Of a DNA stretch of 35,972 nucleotides, positions 1 through 8,117 are shown piece after piece. Position 1 is the stretch's first letter, and every line of letters begins with the position of its first letter. A program made the translations under genes and the position numbers. The DNA is taken from positions 1 through 35,972 of the forward strand of contig JAJPHH010000207.1 in assembly GCA_021325385.1 (NCBI GenBank), given 5' to 3'. The notes below the pieces were generated by a model. The model saw only the letters and a program-made list of their open reading frames with translations. It was not told where the DNA came from and did no database searches. This stretch comes from Alphaproteobacteria bacterium. Its GTDB lineage: Bacteria; Pseudomonadota; Alphaproteobacteria; Rhizobiales; Beijerinckiaceae.

Positions 1-30
1 ACCCGCGCCCGCCTCGATGGCCTTTTTGCA

Positions 31-242
31 ACCAAGACGTTTTGCTGACCGAAACGGCCGAACGGCCGGTTTCGGCAGCAAAACGTCTTGGTCGCCAATA
101 GCCACGCCGAGCGATCGCGGTCACCCGAAGGGGCGGAGCGCAAGCGAGGCGCCCGCCATGGCGCCGCGCGGGCGGATATCGTTGCGCGCGTACCTTCGAG
201 GCGCCATGGCGGGTTGACGGCGATCGGGCGGCGTGGCGCCGC
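31..242 (+). repeat. Structured dispersed repeat, copy 1
   Basis: A hairpin (31-92) is followed by a conserved block (93-242). The hairpin has a 17-bp perfect outer stem starting ACCAAGACGTTTTGCTG, an inner stem of the CGAAA/TTTCG type and a GGCC-GGCC tip. The block contains GTCACCCGAA and ends in GGCGGGTTGACGG followed by GCGTGGCGCCGC, which also end the other two copies (31254-31470 and 34381-34587). Within the block, CCCGCCATGGCGCC pairs with GGCGCCATGGCGGG. No coding potential is convincing here. It lies downstream of the urtD end, where urtE would be expected. It could be a non-autonomous mobile element or a structured RNA; the sequence does not decide. Confidence 0.8.
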
Positions 243-302
243 AGTGTCGAAAGCAAGCCAAACCGCCGGACCGAGGCGCAGGCCTTTCCCCGGACATCCC
301 TG

Positions 303-350
303 CGCTTGCGCGGGAATGACACGTCCGTCATTGCGAGCGAAGCGAAGCAA
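303..350. repeat. Half-copies of two short palindromic repeats
   Basis: Positions 303-320 (CGCTTGCGCGGGAATGAC) match the right arm of the complete palindrome at 9933-10018. Positions 326-350 (starting CGTCATTGCGAGCG) match the left arm of the complete palindrome at 3951-4040. Both are half elements lying side by side after copy 1 of the larger repeat. Together they fill the space between the left end of the window and the end of urtD, so the 382 bases before urtD hold repeats and no supportable gene. Confidence 0.65.
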
Positions 351-382
351 TAGCGGCGAAGATTGATTGAAGCGAACCATCC

Positions 383-1144
383 TCACCGCCCCAGATACAC
401 TTCGATCACGCGCTCGTCGGCGCTGACCTGATCGATCGAGCCTTCGGCGAGAACCGCGCCTTCATGCAGCACCGTGACCTTGACGCCGAGCGCGCGCACG
501 AATGCCATGTCGTGCTCGACGACGACGACCGAGTGGTCGCGGGCGATGGCGCGGAGCAGATCGGCCGTCGCCGCAGTTTCGGCGTCGGTCATGCCGGCGA
601 CCGGCTCGTCGACGAGCAGCAGCTTCGGGTCTTGCGCCAGCAGCATGCCGATCTCCAGCCATTGCTTCTGGCCATGCGACAACGCGCCAGCGAGGCGGTC
701 GCGATGATCGGCGAGGCGGATCGTCTCGAGAATGCGCTCGATGCGCTCGCCGACGCTCGGCGCGTCGCCCCTGAACAAGGTCGCGAAGACTTCGCGCGGC
801 GCCTTCGCGGCGAGCAGGACGTTGTCATAGACCGTGTGGCTCTCGAACACGGTCGGCTTTTGAAACTTGCGGCCAATTCCGAGTTCGGCGATGTCGGCTT
901 CGTCGAGCTCTCTGAGATTGTGCCTGCCGTCGAAATAGACTTCGCCTTCGTCGGGCCGCGTCTTGCCGGTGATGACGTCCATCATCGTCGTCTTGCCGGC
1001 GCCGTTCGGGCCGATGATCGCGCGCATCTCGCCGGGCTCGAGCGCCAGCGACAGGCCGCGCAAGGCCTTCTAGCCGTCGAAAGAGACGCTGACGCCGTCG
1101 AGATAGAGCAGGCTCTGCGTCAGCTTGGCGGTGTCCGCAATCAT
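383..1144 (-). pseudogene. urtD: Urea ABC transporter ATPase UrtD, interrupted by an in-frame TAG
   Basis: This is the ATP-binding subunit of the UrtABCDE urea importer, which powers uptake from the cytoplasmic face. The natural start is the ATG at 1144-1142, which overlaps the urtC stop as ATGA. Codon 25 (1072-1070) is TAG, directly after the residues SVSFDG, and the frame resumes with KALRGLSL. From there the protein is intact: Walker A GPNGAGKT, a UrtD-like MDVITGKTRPDEG, signature LSHGQKQWLEIG, Walker B LLLVDEP and the switch histidine VVVVEHD. About 253 residues would result without the stop. A TTG at 1063 could restart translation but would lose the first strand and the aromatic A-loop residue. 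It may be a true nonsense mutation, a readthrough site or a sequencing error. Confidence 0.85.
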
Positions 1145-2286
1145 TCGGCCGCTCCCGGCTGCGGCTCGATCGCTTTCAGCGCCGGCGGCGGCGCGGCCGG
1201 CTTCTCGCGCCGGCTCAGGACGAGGCCGAGCAAGCCTCTCGGCAAGAACAAGGTCGTCAAGACGAACAGCGCGCCGAGCGCGAACAGCCAATATTCGGGC
1301 AGCGCGCCGGTAAAGTAGGTCTTGGCGAAATTGACGAGCGCCGCGCCCAGCGCCGCGCCGACCAGCGTGCCGCGGCCGCCGACCGCGACCCAGATCACCG
1401 CCTCGATCGAATTGGCCGGATCGAATTCCGACGGATTTATGATGCCGACCTGCGGCACGTAAAGCGCGCCGGCTATGCCGGCGATCACCGCGGAGACGAC
1501 GAAGACGAAGAGCTTGTAGTTCTCGACCCGGTAGCCGAGGAAGCGGATGCGGCTCTCGGCGTCGCGCACCGCGATCAGCGCCTTGCCGTATTTCGACGAG
1601 ACGATCGCCTTGGCGACGAGAAAGGCGAGAATGAGAAATAGCGCGGAGAGCGAGAAGAAGCCCGCGCGCGTCGCGTCGGTCTGCAAAGGGATGCCGAGAA
1701 TGTCCTTGAAGTCGGTGAGGCCATTATTGCCGCCGAAGCCGAAATCGTTGCGGAAGAAGGCGAGCTTCAGCGCATAGGTCATCGCCTGAGTGATGATCGA
1801 AAGGTAGACGCCGTTGACCCGCGAGCGGAAGGCGAACCAGCCGAAGGCGAAAGCGAGGACGCCCGGCGCCAGCATCACCATCATCATGGCGTAAGGGAAG
1901 AAATTGAAGCCCCACCAGGCGACCGGCAAGGAATGCCAGTTCAAGAACACCATGAAATCCGGCAGCAACGGATTGGCGTAGACGCCGCGCGCGCCGATCT
2001 GGCGCATCAGGTACATGCCCATCGCATAGCCGCCCAGCGCGAAGAAGGCGCCGTGGCCAAGCGAGAGAATGCCGCAGTAGCCCCAGACGAGGTCGAGCGC
2101 CAGCGCCAGCATGGCGTAGCAGAGATACTTGCCGAGCAGCGCGACCACATAGGGCGGGATGAAAAGAGGCGATTGGCGCGGCAAAGCGAGCGCGAGAACC
2201 GGCACGACGAAGGCGGCGGCGAGCAAGACGAGGATGAAAGCTGCGCCGAGACGGTCGAGCCTGGCGAAGAGACGCGCCGCGATCAT
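1141..2286 (-). CDS. urtC: Urea ABC transporter permease UrtC
   Basis: A 381-residue inner-membrane permease of the branched-chain amino acid (LivM) type, the second channel subunit of the urea importer. The chain is almost entirely hydrophobic segments. It contains the LivM-like stretches DLVWGYCGILSLGHGAFFAL near residue 65, FRSRVNGVYLSIITQAMTYA near 175 and AVIWVAVGGRGTLVGAALGA near 300. The start ATG overlaps the urtB stop (ATGA), and its stop overlaps the urtD start, so the three genes look translationally coupled. Length fits the family. The hydrophobic core is complete with no break, unlike the following urtD. Confidence 0.95.
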   Translation of the reverse strand: MIAARLFARLDRLGAAFILVLLAAAFVVPVLALALPRQSPLFIPPYVVALLGKYLCYAMLALALDLVWGYCGILSLGHGAFFALGGYAMGMYLMRQIGARGVYANPLLPDFMVFLNWHSLPVAWWGFNFFPYAMMMVMLAPGVLAFAFGWFAFRSRVNGVYLSIITQAMTYALKLAFFRNDFGFGGNNGLTDFKDILGIPLQTDATRAGFFSLSALFLILAFLVAKAIVSSKYGKALIAVRDAESRIRFLGYRVENYKLFVFVVSAVIAGIAGALYVPQVGIINPSEFDPANSIEAVIWVAVGGRGTLVGAALGAALVNFAKTYFTGALPEYWLFALGALFVLTTLFLPRGLLGLVLSRREKPAAPPPALKAIEPQPGAAE

Positions 2287-3875
2287 GCTTCGACCGCCCT
2301 GCCCTTGAGCGCAAACAGGCCGCGCGGGCGCTTCTGGATGAACAGGATGATGAAGACGAGCAGCGCGATCTTGCCGAGCACGGCGCCGGCGAAAGGCTCG
2401 AGCAGCTTGTTGGCGATTCCGAGCGTCAATGCGCCGAGCAGCGTGCCCCAGAGATTGCCGACGCCGCCAAGCACGACGACCATGAAACTGTCGATGATGT
2501 AGCCCTGGCCGAGATTGGGCGAGACATTGTCGATCTGGGAGAGCGCGACGCCGGCAATCCCGGCTATGCCGGAGCCGAGCGCGAAAGCGAGCATGTCGAT
2601 GAGACCGACGGAAATGCCCATGGCCGAAGCCATGCGGCGATTCTGCGTGACCGCCCGCATGCGCAAGCCGAACGGCGTCAAGCGCAGCACCAGTTGCAGC
2701 GCGACGAAGACGATCGCCGCGAGGCAGATGATCCAGAGCCGCCCGGTCGTGATTTCAAGCCCGCCGACGGTCGCGCCGCCGGACATGAAATGCGGCGCGG
2801 AGACCTGCCGGTTGTTGGCGCCGAAAGCGGTGCGCACCGCCTGTTGCAGGATCAGCGAGACGCCCCAGGTGGCGAGCAGGGTCTCGAGCGGCCGGCCATA
2901 GAGGAATTGGATGACGAGGCGCTCGATCAGCACGCCGACGAAACCAGCGACGAGGAAGGCGAGCGGCAGCGAAATGGCCAGAGACCATTCCGACAGCGAT
3001 GGCGGCAGCACGCTCTGCACCACGAAAACGGTATAGGCGCCGAGCATCACCATCTCGCCATGCGCCATGTTGATGACGCCCATCACGCCGAACGTGATGG
3101 CGAGGCCGATCGCGGCGAGCAGCAGAACCGAAGAGAGCGACAGGCCGTACCAAAGGTTTTGCGCGCCGCTCCACAGAGCGAGCCGGAACTGGATCGCCGA
3201 CAAGGCCGCTTGCGCCGCCGTCCTGACCGGCCCGGCCTGCTCCTTCTGGGCGGCCGCGTCGAGCATGCTCTGCGCGTCCTGATCGCCGCGCGCTTTCAGG
3301 ACGGCGATGGCGGCGAGGCGATCGGCCTCGCTCGCCTCCGGACTCGAGAGCTGAATGGCGGCGCGCGCCTGGCGCAGCGCCTCGGCGGCGCGCGGGTCGT
3401 TCTCCCTGGCGAGCGCCGCCTCGACATTGGCCAGCGCCTTGACGTCTCGCGATTTGAACACGGCCTCGGCCGCCGCGATCCGCTTGTCCGGATCCGGCGC
3501 AGCGAGGGTCATCGAGCCGAGCGCCGCGTCGATCGCGCTGCGCAGGCCATTGTTGACGCGCACTTTCTTCAGACTCGGCGCGCTCGCTTTGTCGCCGGTC
3601 CTGGCGTCGAACAGCGCGCCGTTCACATCCTTGAAGTAGATTCTATGCGACGAGGGATCGAAATACAGGCGATTGTCCGACAGGGCTTCGAGAATTTTCT
3701 GCGCCGTCGGGGCGCCGCTGGCGGCAAGCTCGCCGACGGCCTTCTCGCTCTCCGGGAACTTGTCCGCCGCGAAACGGGCGAGCGCGCTGTCGAGCGCGTC
3801 TGCGCGGGCCGGAACGTTCGACGCAAGCGCCAGGCAAAACAGAACGAGAAGCGTCGCGAAACAGCGAATGAGCAT
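2283..3875 (-). CDS. urtB: Urea ABC transporter permease UrtB
   Basis: A 530-residue permease of the LivH type with the N-terminal extension characteristic of UrtB. A signal peptide (about residues 1-26, ending PARADA) is followed by a roughly 200-residue helical, alanine-rich extracytoplasmic region. The membrane domain begins near residue 245 with ITFGVMGVINMAHGEMVMLG, the LivH hallmark, and later shows MVVVLGGVGNLWGTLLGA. It forms the urea channel with UrtC. It lies 268 bases downstream of urtA, a gap that holds a hairpin and a palindromic repeat, so permease expression may be lower than that of the binding protein. It overlaps urtC by four bases. Confidence 0.95.
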   Translation of the reverse strand: MLIRCFATLLVLFCLALASNVPARADALDSALARFAADKFPESEKAVGELAASGAPTAQKILEALSDNRLYFDPSSHRIYFKDVNGALFDARTGDKASAPSLKKVRVNNGLRSAIDAALGSMTLAAPDPDKRIAAAEAVFKSRDVKALANVEAALARENDPRAAEALRQARAAIQLSSPEASEADRLAAIAVLKARGDQDAQSMLDAAAQKEQAGPVRTAAQAALSAIQFRLALWSGAQNLWYGLSLSSVLLLAAIGLAITFGVMGVINMAHGEMVMLGAYTVFVVQSVLPPSLSEWSLAISLPLAFLVAGFVGVLIERLVIQFLYGRPLETLLATWGVSLILQQAVRTAFGANNRQVSAPHFMSGGATVGGLEITTGRLWIICLAAIVFVALQLVLRLTPFGLRMRAVTQNRRMASAMGISVGLIDMLAFALGSGIAGIAGVALSQIDNVSPNLGQGYIIDSFMVVVLGGVGNLWGTLLGALTLGIANKLLEPFAGAVLGKIALLVFIILFIQKRPRGLFALKGRAVEA

Positions 3876-3950
3876 GCCGGCGATGTTCCTTTTCGATCTT
3901 CAGCCGAAAGATGCTCTGTTCGTGAGAGCGAGTTTGCCCTTGAGCCGCCC

Positions 3951-4040
3951 CGTCATTGCGAGCGAAGCGAAGCAATCCATTCGTAGAGCGCCGCGGCCCA
4001 TGATTGGATTACCTTCGTCGCTTCGCGCCGCGCAATGACG
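3951..4040. repeat. Palindromic repeat between urtA and urtB
   Basis: The arms CGTCATTGCG (3951-3960) and CGCAATGACG (4031-4040) are perfect inverted copies, and pairing continues inward through GAGCGAAGCGAAGCAATCC against GGATTACCTTCGTCGCTTC. This belongs to a short REP-like palindrome common in alphaproteobacteria. A half copy is at 326-350 and a decayed copy at 34809-34847. It sits inside an operon, where such elements can stabilise upstream mRNA or dampen downstream expression. Confidence 0.75.
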
Positions 4041-4097
4041 GCTGGCGATTCAAAATCATGGAGCCCGCACGCAATCTCCCTCTCGCTCCAAGGAGAG

Positions 4098-4127
4098 GAG
4101 AGTCTGAGCTACGCCGCCCAGACTCTC
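4098..4127 (-). promoter_or_regulatory. Hairpin just after urtA
   Basis: A perfect 9-bp stem (GAGAGTCTG at 4098-4106 with CAGACTCTC at 4119-4127) and a 12-base loop start 17 bases after the urtA stop codon. No run of T follows on the minus strand, so it is a poor terminator. An mRNA-stabilising or attenuating hairpin between a binding-protein gene and its permeases is a familiar arrangement, but that role is inferred here. Confidence 0.5.
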
Positions 4128-4143
4128 ATGAATCCGGGCGTAT

Positions 4144-5442
4144 TTACCCGCCGCACTTGCCTGTCTTCACATTGAAATTGCCGCAGGCGAGCGGCTTGCG
4201 CCAATCGGCGATGAGGTCGCGCGAGCCTTCCAGGTACGGCGACCATTCTTGCGCGACGACCGTGCCAGGCGTCTGCCAGACCGTGTTGAGCTGCCCGTCG
4301 GCCTGGATTTCGCCGATATAGACCGGCTTGGTGATGTGGTGGTTCGGCATCATCGTCGAATAGCCGCCGGTCAGGTTCGGCACCGAGACGCCGATCAGCG
4401 CGTCGATCACCTTATCGGGATCGGTCGTGCCGGCCTTCTCCACCGCCTTCACCCACATGTTGAAGCCGATGTAATGGGCCTCCATCGGGTCGTTGGTGGT
4501 GCGCTTCGGGTTCTTGATGAAGTCGTGCCACTGATCGATGAACGCCTTGTTCTCGGGCGTGTCGATCGATTCGAAATAGTTCCAGGCGGCGAGGTGGCCG
4601 ACCAGCGGCTTGGTGTCGAGACCGGCGAGTTCTTCTTCGCCGACCGAGAAAGCGACGACCGGGATGTCCGTCGCCTTGACGCCTTGATTGCCGAGCTCCT
4701 TGTAGAAGGGCACGTTGGCGTCGCCATTGATCGTCGAGACCACTGCGGTCTTCTTGCCGGCCGAGCCGAAGGCCTTGATTTTCGAGACTTCAGTCTGCCA
4801 GTCGGAATAGCCGAACGGCGTGTAATTGATCATGATGTCTTCGGCCGGCACGCCCTTGGACTTGAGGTACGCTTCGAGAATCTTGTTGGTCGTGCGCGGA
4901 TAGACATAGTCCGTTCCTTCGAGCACCCAGCGCTTGACCGAGCCGCCGTCGGCGCTCATCAGATAGTCGACCGCCGGGATCGCCTGCTGGTTCGGCGCCG
5001 CGCCGGTATAGAAGACGTTCCGCTGCGATTCTTCGCCCTCGTACTGGACCGGATAGAAGAGGATCGAGTTCAGCTCCTGGAAGACCGGCAGGACGGACTT
5101 GCGCGAGACCGACGTCCAGCAACCGAACACGACCGCGACCTTGTCCTTGGCGATGAGCTCGCGCGCTTTTTCGGCGAAGAGCGGCCAATTGGAGGCCGGA
5201 TCGACGACGACCGGCTCGAGCTTCTTGCCGAGCACGCCGCCTTTCTTGTTCTGCTCGGCGATCAACATGAGCATGACGTCTTTCAGCGTCGTCTCGCTGA
5301 TCGCCATCGTGCCGGACAGCGAGTGGAGAATGCCGATCTTGATCGTATCTTCGTCCGCCTTGGCGGCGAGCGCGCCGAGCGCGAGCGCGCCGCCGATCAG
5401 CGCGCCGGTCGCGCGCAGCATGAAACGTCGAGTGAGTGACAT
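4144..5442 (-). CDS. urtA: Urea-binding protein UrtA of the ABC importer
   Basis: A 432-residue periplasmic solute-binding protein of the Peripla_BP_5/UrtA family that delivers urea (or short amides) to UrtBC. The N-terminus, SLTRRFMLRATGALIGGAL, has a twin arginine and hydrophobic core, suggesting Tat export, with cleavage after AAKADE or just before it. The mature part begins TIKIGILHSLSGTMAISE and carries VVFGCWTSVSRKSVLPVFQE and NSILFYPVQYEGEESQ, typical of UrtA. The start at 5442 is chosen because it gives an intact signal peptide and lies 12 bases after GGAGG. A sigma-54 promoter lies about 70 bases upstream. The related amide-binding protein FmdD is the main alternative, but the urtB-type permease next door favours urea. 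Confidence 0.93.
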   Translation of the reverse strand: MSLTRRFMLRATGALIGGALALGALAAKADEDTIKIGILHSLSGTMAISETTLKDVMLMLIAEQNKKGGVLGKKLEPVVVDPASNWPLFAEKARELIAKDKVAVVFGCWTSVSRKSVLPVFQELNSILFYPVQYEGEESQRNVFYTGAAPNQQAIPAVDYLMSADGGSVKRWVLEGTDYVYPRTTNKILEAYLKSKGVPAEDIMINYTPFGYSDWQTEVSKIKAFGSAGKKTAVVSTINGDANVPFYKELGNQGVKATDIPVVAFSVGEEELAGLDTKPLVGHLAAWNYFESIDTPENKAFIDQWHDFIKNPKRTTNDPMEAHYIGFNMWVKAVEKAGTTDPDKVIDALIGVSVPNLTGGYSTMMPNHHITKPVYIGEIQADGQLNTVWQTPGTVVAQEWSPYLEGSRDLIADWRKPLACGNFNVKTGKCGG

Positions 5443-5511
5443 GAGAACCCCGTCCTCCGAACGCCGGTCGTGGCGGCTGACGCCGCCGCCCCCCAATGGG
5501 ACGGCCCGCTC

Positions 5512-5528
5512 TCGCAAGGGACATGCCA
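5512..5528 (-). promoter_or_regulatory. Sigma-54 (-24/-12) promoter of the urea operon
   Basis: On the minus strand the bases read TGGCAT-GTCCC-TTGCGA. The RpoN consensus is TGGCAC-N5-TTGCW, so the essential GG and GC are present with the correct 10-base spacing. Transcription would start near 5500, leaving a leader of about 60 bases before urtA. Urea uptake under NtrC/RpoN control is established in several bacteria. I did not find a convincing NtrC enhancer upstream. Confidence 0.7.
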
Positions 5529-5624
5529 GTCCGCGCCGCGCGGAGCGCCGTGCTCTTGGCGCGCGAGCGCATAAATCTTAGGCGTTATGGCGCGAGAACA
5601 TGCACGCCGGACGGGCGCCGCCGA

Positions 5625-5795
5625 TCACCATTGAAGCAGGCTGCGGCCAGGAATGTCGGCGTAATCCGAGGCGTTGCAAGTCGCCAGGGCGGGGCGATGG
5701 ACAAGCGCATCAGCGAGCTGTCATTCAGAGCCGCCACTCCAGGATCGCCGTCGCAGAGATGAATGAGGACGTCCGTATCGAGCAGAAACGGCCAT
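5625..5795 (-). pseudogene. Remnant of a VapC-type PIN toxin gene
   Basis: Directly after the antitoxin stop, the minus strand can be read as FLLDTDVLIHLCDGDPGVAA, the beginning of a PIN-domain ribonuclease with its first catalytic aspartate. A potential ATG at 5795-5793, overlapping the antitoxin TGA, is one base out of frame with it. About 70 bases later, in a third frame, the strand encodes NASDYADIPGRSLLQW and a stop at 5625, which is the usual C-terminus of a VapC with its last acidic residue. The middle of the domain (about 80-90 residues) is missing. This is a decayed toxin with one small frameshift and an internal deletion, unlikely to be active. Confidence 0.7.
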
Positions 5796-6034
5796 CAAAG
5801 ACCGGGACGCTCCGCGAGCTCTTCGACGTCGCGCCTCTCGATGCTGGGCGGACCAGGCAGAGAGCGAATGCGATCGATCATGGCCGGGACCGACAGGCGG
5901 GCAGGATAGATCGTGATCACGTCGCCGGAACGCGCAATCACCAGCTCGACGTCCTCGCCATAGGCGACTTCGCGCGGCAGCTTTAGCGCCTCGCTATTGC
6001 CACTGCGAAAGGTCCGGGTTCGGGCGATTGTCAT
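5795..6034 (-). CDS. AbrB/VapB-type antitoxin, toxin partner decayed
   Basis: A 79-residue SpoVT/AbrB swapped-hairpin DNA-binding protein. Residues 5-40 (TRTFRSGNSEALKLPREVAY, then DVELVIARSGDVITIYP) form the domain typical of VapB antitoxins, which neutralise a PIN toxin and repress their own operon. The C-terminal tail, rich in charged residues and ending RPGL, is the usual toxin-binding part. The start at 6034 is preferred over an upstream in-frame ATG (6073) because GAGG lies nine bases upstream and the upstream codons fall inside the likely operator. The toxin gene that follows is a remnant, so this looks like an orphan antitoxin. Confidence 0.8.
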   Translation of the reverse strand: MTIARTRTFRSGNSEALKLPREVAYGEDVELVIARSGDVITIYPARLSVPAMIDRIRSLPGPPSIERRDVEELAERPGL

Positions 6035-6046
6035 GACAGTCACCTC

Positions 6047-6069
6047 GCGTATATACGCGTACATACGCG
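6047..6069. promoter_or_regulatory. Probable antitoxin operator
   Basis: A perfect 12-bp palindrome, GCGTATATACGC (6047-6058), overlaps a second near-perfect one, GCGTACATACGC (6057-6068), giving two phased half-helical repeats just before the antitoxin start. VapB-type antitoxins bind palindromes of this kind to autoregulate. The position and symmetry support an operator; binding is inferred. Confidence 0.6.
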
Positions 6070-6109
6070 ACATCGCCGCCGGTTTGCGATAGCGCGCCGT
6101 CGCTGGACT

Positions 6110-6682
6110 CTATCGCGGCGCGCGCTTCGCCAGAATCCGCTGCAGCGTGCGCCGGTGCATGTTGAGCTGGCGCGCCGTCTCCGAGACGTTGCGGTCGCAG
6201 GATTCGTAGACGCGCTGAATGTGCTCCCAGCGCACGCGGTCGGCGGACATCGGATGGTCGGCGCTCTGCGGCTTGTCGGCCCGCGTCGCCATCAAGGCGG
6301 CGAGGATTTCGTCGGCGTCGGCCGGCTTGGCGAGATAGTCGAAGGCGCCGAGCTTGACCGCGGTGACCGCGGTGGCGATGGCGCCGTAGCCGGTCAAGAT
6401 GATCGCGCGCGCGTCCGGCCTCACCGCCTTCAATTCGCGGATCACGTCGAGCCCGCTGCCGTCGCCGAGGCGCAGGTCGATCACCGCGAAAGCCGGCGGC
6501 CGATCGGCGATCGCCGCGAGCCCTTCGCCGACCCCGCCGGCCGTGACGGCGGCAAAGCCGCGCCCCTCCATCGCCCGGGCGAGTCGGGCCGCAAAAGGCT
6601 TGTCGTCGTCGACAATGAGGAGAGATTTGTCCGTTGCGGCCGCCGCCATCGCCGCGGCCTCGAATTCGCGCTGATGCTCCAT
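6110..6682 (-). CDS. regA: Redox response regulator RegA/ActR/PrrA
   Basis: A 190-residue two-component response regulator. The receiver domain (residues 20-135) has the acidic pocket IVDDD, the phosphate-accepting aspartate near residue 69 in FAVIDLRLGDGSG, and the lysine in YLAKPADADE. The C-terminal Fis-type helix NVSETARQLNMHRRTLQRIL is almost invariant in the RegA/ActR/PrrA family, which controls respiration, carbon and nitrogen fixation and photosynthesis genes in response to redox state. It lies 36 bases downstream of the regB-type kinase on the same strand, so the two are likely cotranscribed. A second possible start is the methionine at residue 12. Naming as regA, actR or prrA depends on the species. 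Confidence 0.95.
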   Translation of the reverse strand: MEHQREFEAAAMAAAATDKSLLIVDDDKPFAARLARAMEGRGFAAVTAGGVGEGLAAIADRPPAFAVIDLRLGDGSGLDVIRELKAVRPDARAIILTGYGAIATAVTAVKLGAFDYLAKPADADEILAALMATRADKPQSADHPMSADRVRWEHIQRVYESCDRNVSETARQLNMHRRTLQRILAKRAPR

Positions 6683-6718
6683 GGTTAAACTCGGTTGATG
6701 CGTCGTGCCGCCGCGGCG

Positions 6719-8065
6719 TCACTTGGCCGCGGCCTCGGAATAACCTTCTAGGACTTCCTGCGGCCCGCGTCGACCTTGCTCGAAGGCGTCGCGCCTCCAG
6801 ACGATTGTCGCGACCGCCCCGGTCGCCGGCGGCGCCGCGTTGACGATGCTGGTTGCGGCGCCAGTGCGCTCCAGCAAGGTCTTGGCGATGAACAGGCCGA
6901 GGCCGAGGCCGCCGCCGCTCTCGCGGCCGTCCTCGCCTCGGGTCGTGACATAGGGCTCGCCGAGCCGCGCCAGGATGTGCGGTGCGACGCCTGGCCCGTC
7001 GTCGGCGATCGTGATCGTGACCTCGTCGTCGCTCCAGGCGGCCGCGACCCGCACCTCTTTGGCGGCGAAATCGACCGCGTTCTCGATGATGTTGCGCAGG
7101 CCGTAAAGCATGCCCGGATTGCGCCGGCAGGCCGGCTCGGGCGGCTCGCCCTTGGTCTCGACGAGGATGGCGATGTCGAGCGGCCGGTGCGGCGCGACGA
7201 TCTCTTCGATGAGCTGGCCGATCGTCATCTCGCCGAGCGGGCCGGCGCTGTCCTCGCCGAGCGAGGCGAGCCTGCCGAGAATGGCGCGGCAGCGGCCGAT
7301 CTCCTGCGCGAGCAGCGCCAAATCGTCGGCGAAGGGGCCCGCGGGCGGTTTCAGCCGGCTCATCTCCTTGACGACCAGAGCGAGCGTCGCGAGCGGCGTT
7401 CCGAGTTCATGCGCCGCCGCGGCGGCGAGGCCGTCGAGCTGGCTCAAATGCTGGGCGCGGGCGAGCGCCAGCTCGGTCGCGGTCAGGGCGCCCGCCAATT
7501 GCCGCGCCTCCTCGGCGACGCGCGTCGCGTAGACGGCGATGAAGGCGGCGCCGACGGCGAGCGCGACCCAGATCGCGACGGAATAGAGCATCGGCAATTG
7601 CAGGTCGCGCCCGGGCAGCCAGGGCAGAGGACGGCGCCAGAAGGTCAGGATCGTCGCGCAGGCGAGCGCGACGACCAGCAACAGCAAGGTGCGGCGCAGC
7701 GGCAGCGACGCCGCCGAGATCATCACGGGCGCAAGGAACAGGATCGAGAACGGATTGACCAGGCCGCCAGTCAGGAAAAGCAGCGCGGCGAGCTGAAAAA
7801 TGTCGAAGCTGAGAATGGCGACCGCCTCGGTGTCGCCGAGCCGCCGGCTGACCGGATAGCGCAAGCGCAGGCCGAGATTGAGCAGGACGGCGAAGCCGAT
7901 GCAGAGGAAGCACCAGCCGATCGGCACGTCGAAGCCGAGGCCGAGGCCGACGATCAGCACCGCCGCCGATTGGCCGGCCACGGCCAGCCAGCGCAATCGG
8001 ATCAGGGTGTCGACGCGCAATTGACGCGCGAGCTGGCCGAAATCGTCGTCGCCGAGCGCGGACAT
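6719..8065 (-). CDS. regB: Redox sensor histidine kinase RegB/ActS/PrrB
   Basis: A 448-residue membrane histidine kinase, partner of the adjacent RegA. Six hydrophobic segments occupy residues 25-180, including the family motif GGLVNPF (100-106) that is linked to quinone sensing. The H-box AAHELGTPLATLAL places the phosphorylated histidine near residue 219. The conserved redox-active cysteine in IGRCRAIL is at residue 259. The ATPase domain shows NIIENAVDFA, DDGPGV and a GLGLGLFIAK box. The start at 8065 (MSALGDDDF) is chosen over an open extension to 8185 because the extension is arginine-rich and lacks homology. An AhpD-like gene ends 52 bases upstream on the same strand. Confidence 0.93.
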   Translation of the reverse strand: MSALGDDDFGQLARQLRVDTLIRLRWLAVAGQSAAVLIVGLGLGFDVPIGWCFLCIGFAVLLNLGLRLRYPVSRRLGDTEAVAILSFDIFQLAALLFLTGGLVNPFSILFLAPVMISAASLPLRRTLLLLVVALACATILTFWRRPLPWLPGRDLQLPMLYSVAIWVALAVGAAFIAVYATRVAEEARQLAGALTATELALARAQHLSQLDGLAAAAAHELGTPLATLALVVKEMSRLKPPAGPFADDLALLAQEIGRCRAILGRLASLGEDSAGPLGEMTIGQLIEEIVAPHRPLDIAILVETKGEPPEPACRRNPGMLYGLRNIIENAVDFAAKEVRVAAAWSDDEVTITIADDGPGVAPHILARLGEPYVTTRGEDGRESGGGLGLGLFIAKTLLERTGAATSIVNAAPPATGAVATIVWRRDAFEQGRRGPQEVLEGYSEAAAK

Positions 8066-8117
8066 GCGGCTTTCTACCACGTCGCGCTTTCGCGCCGCCA
8101 ATGGTCCGCAGCCCTGC

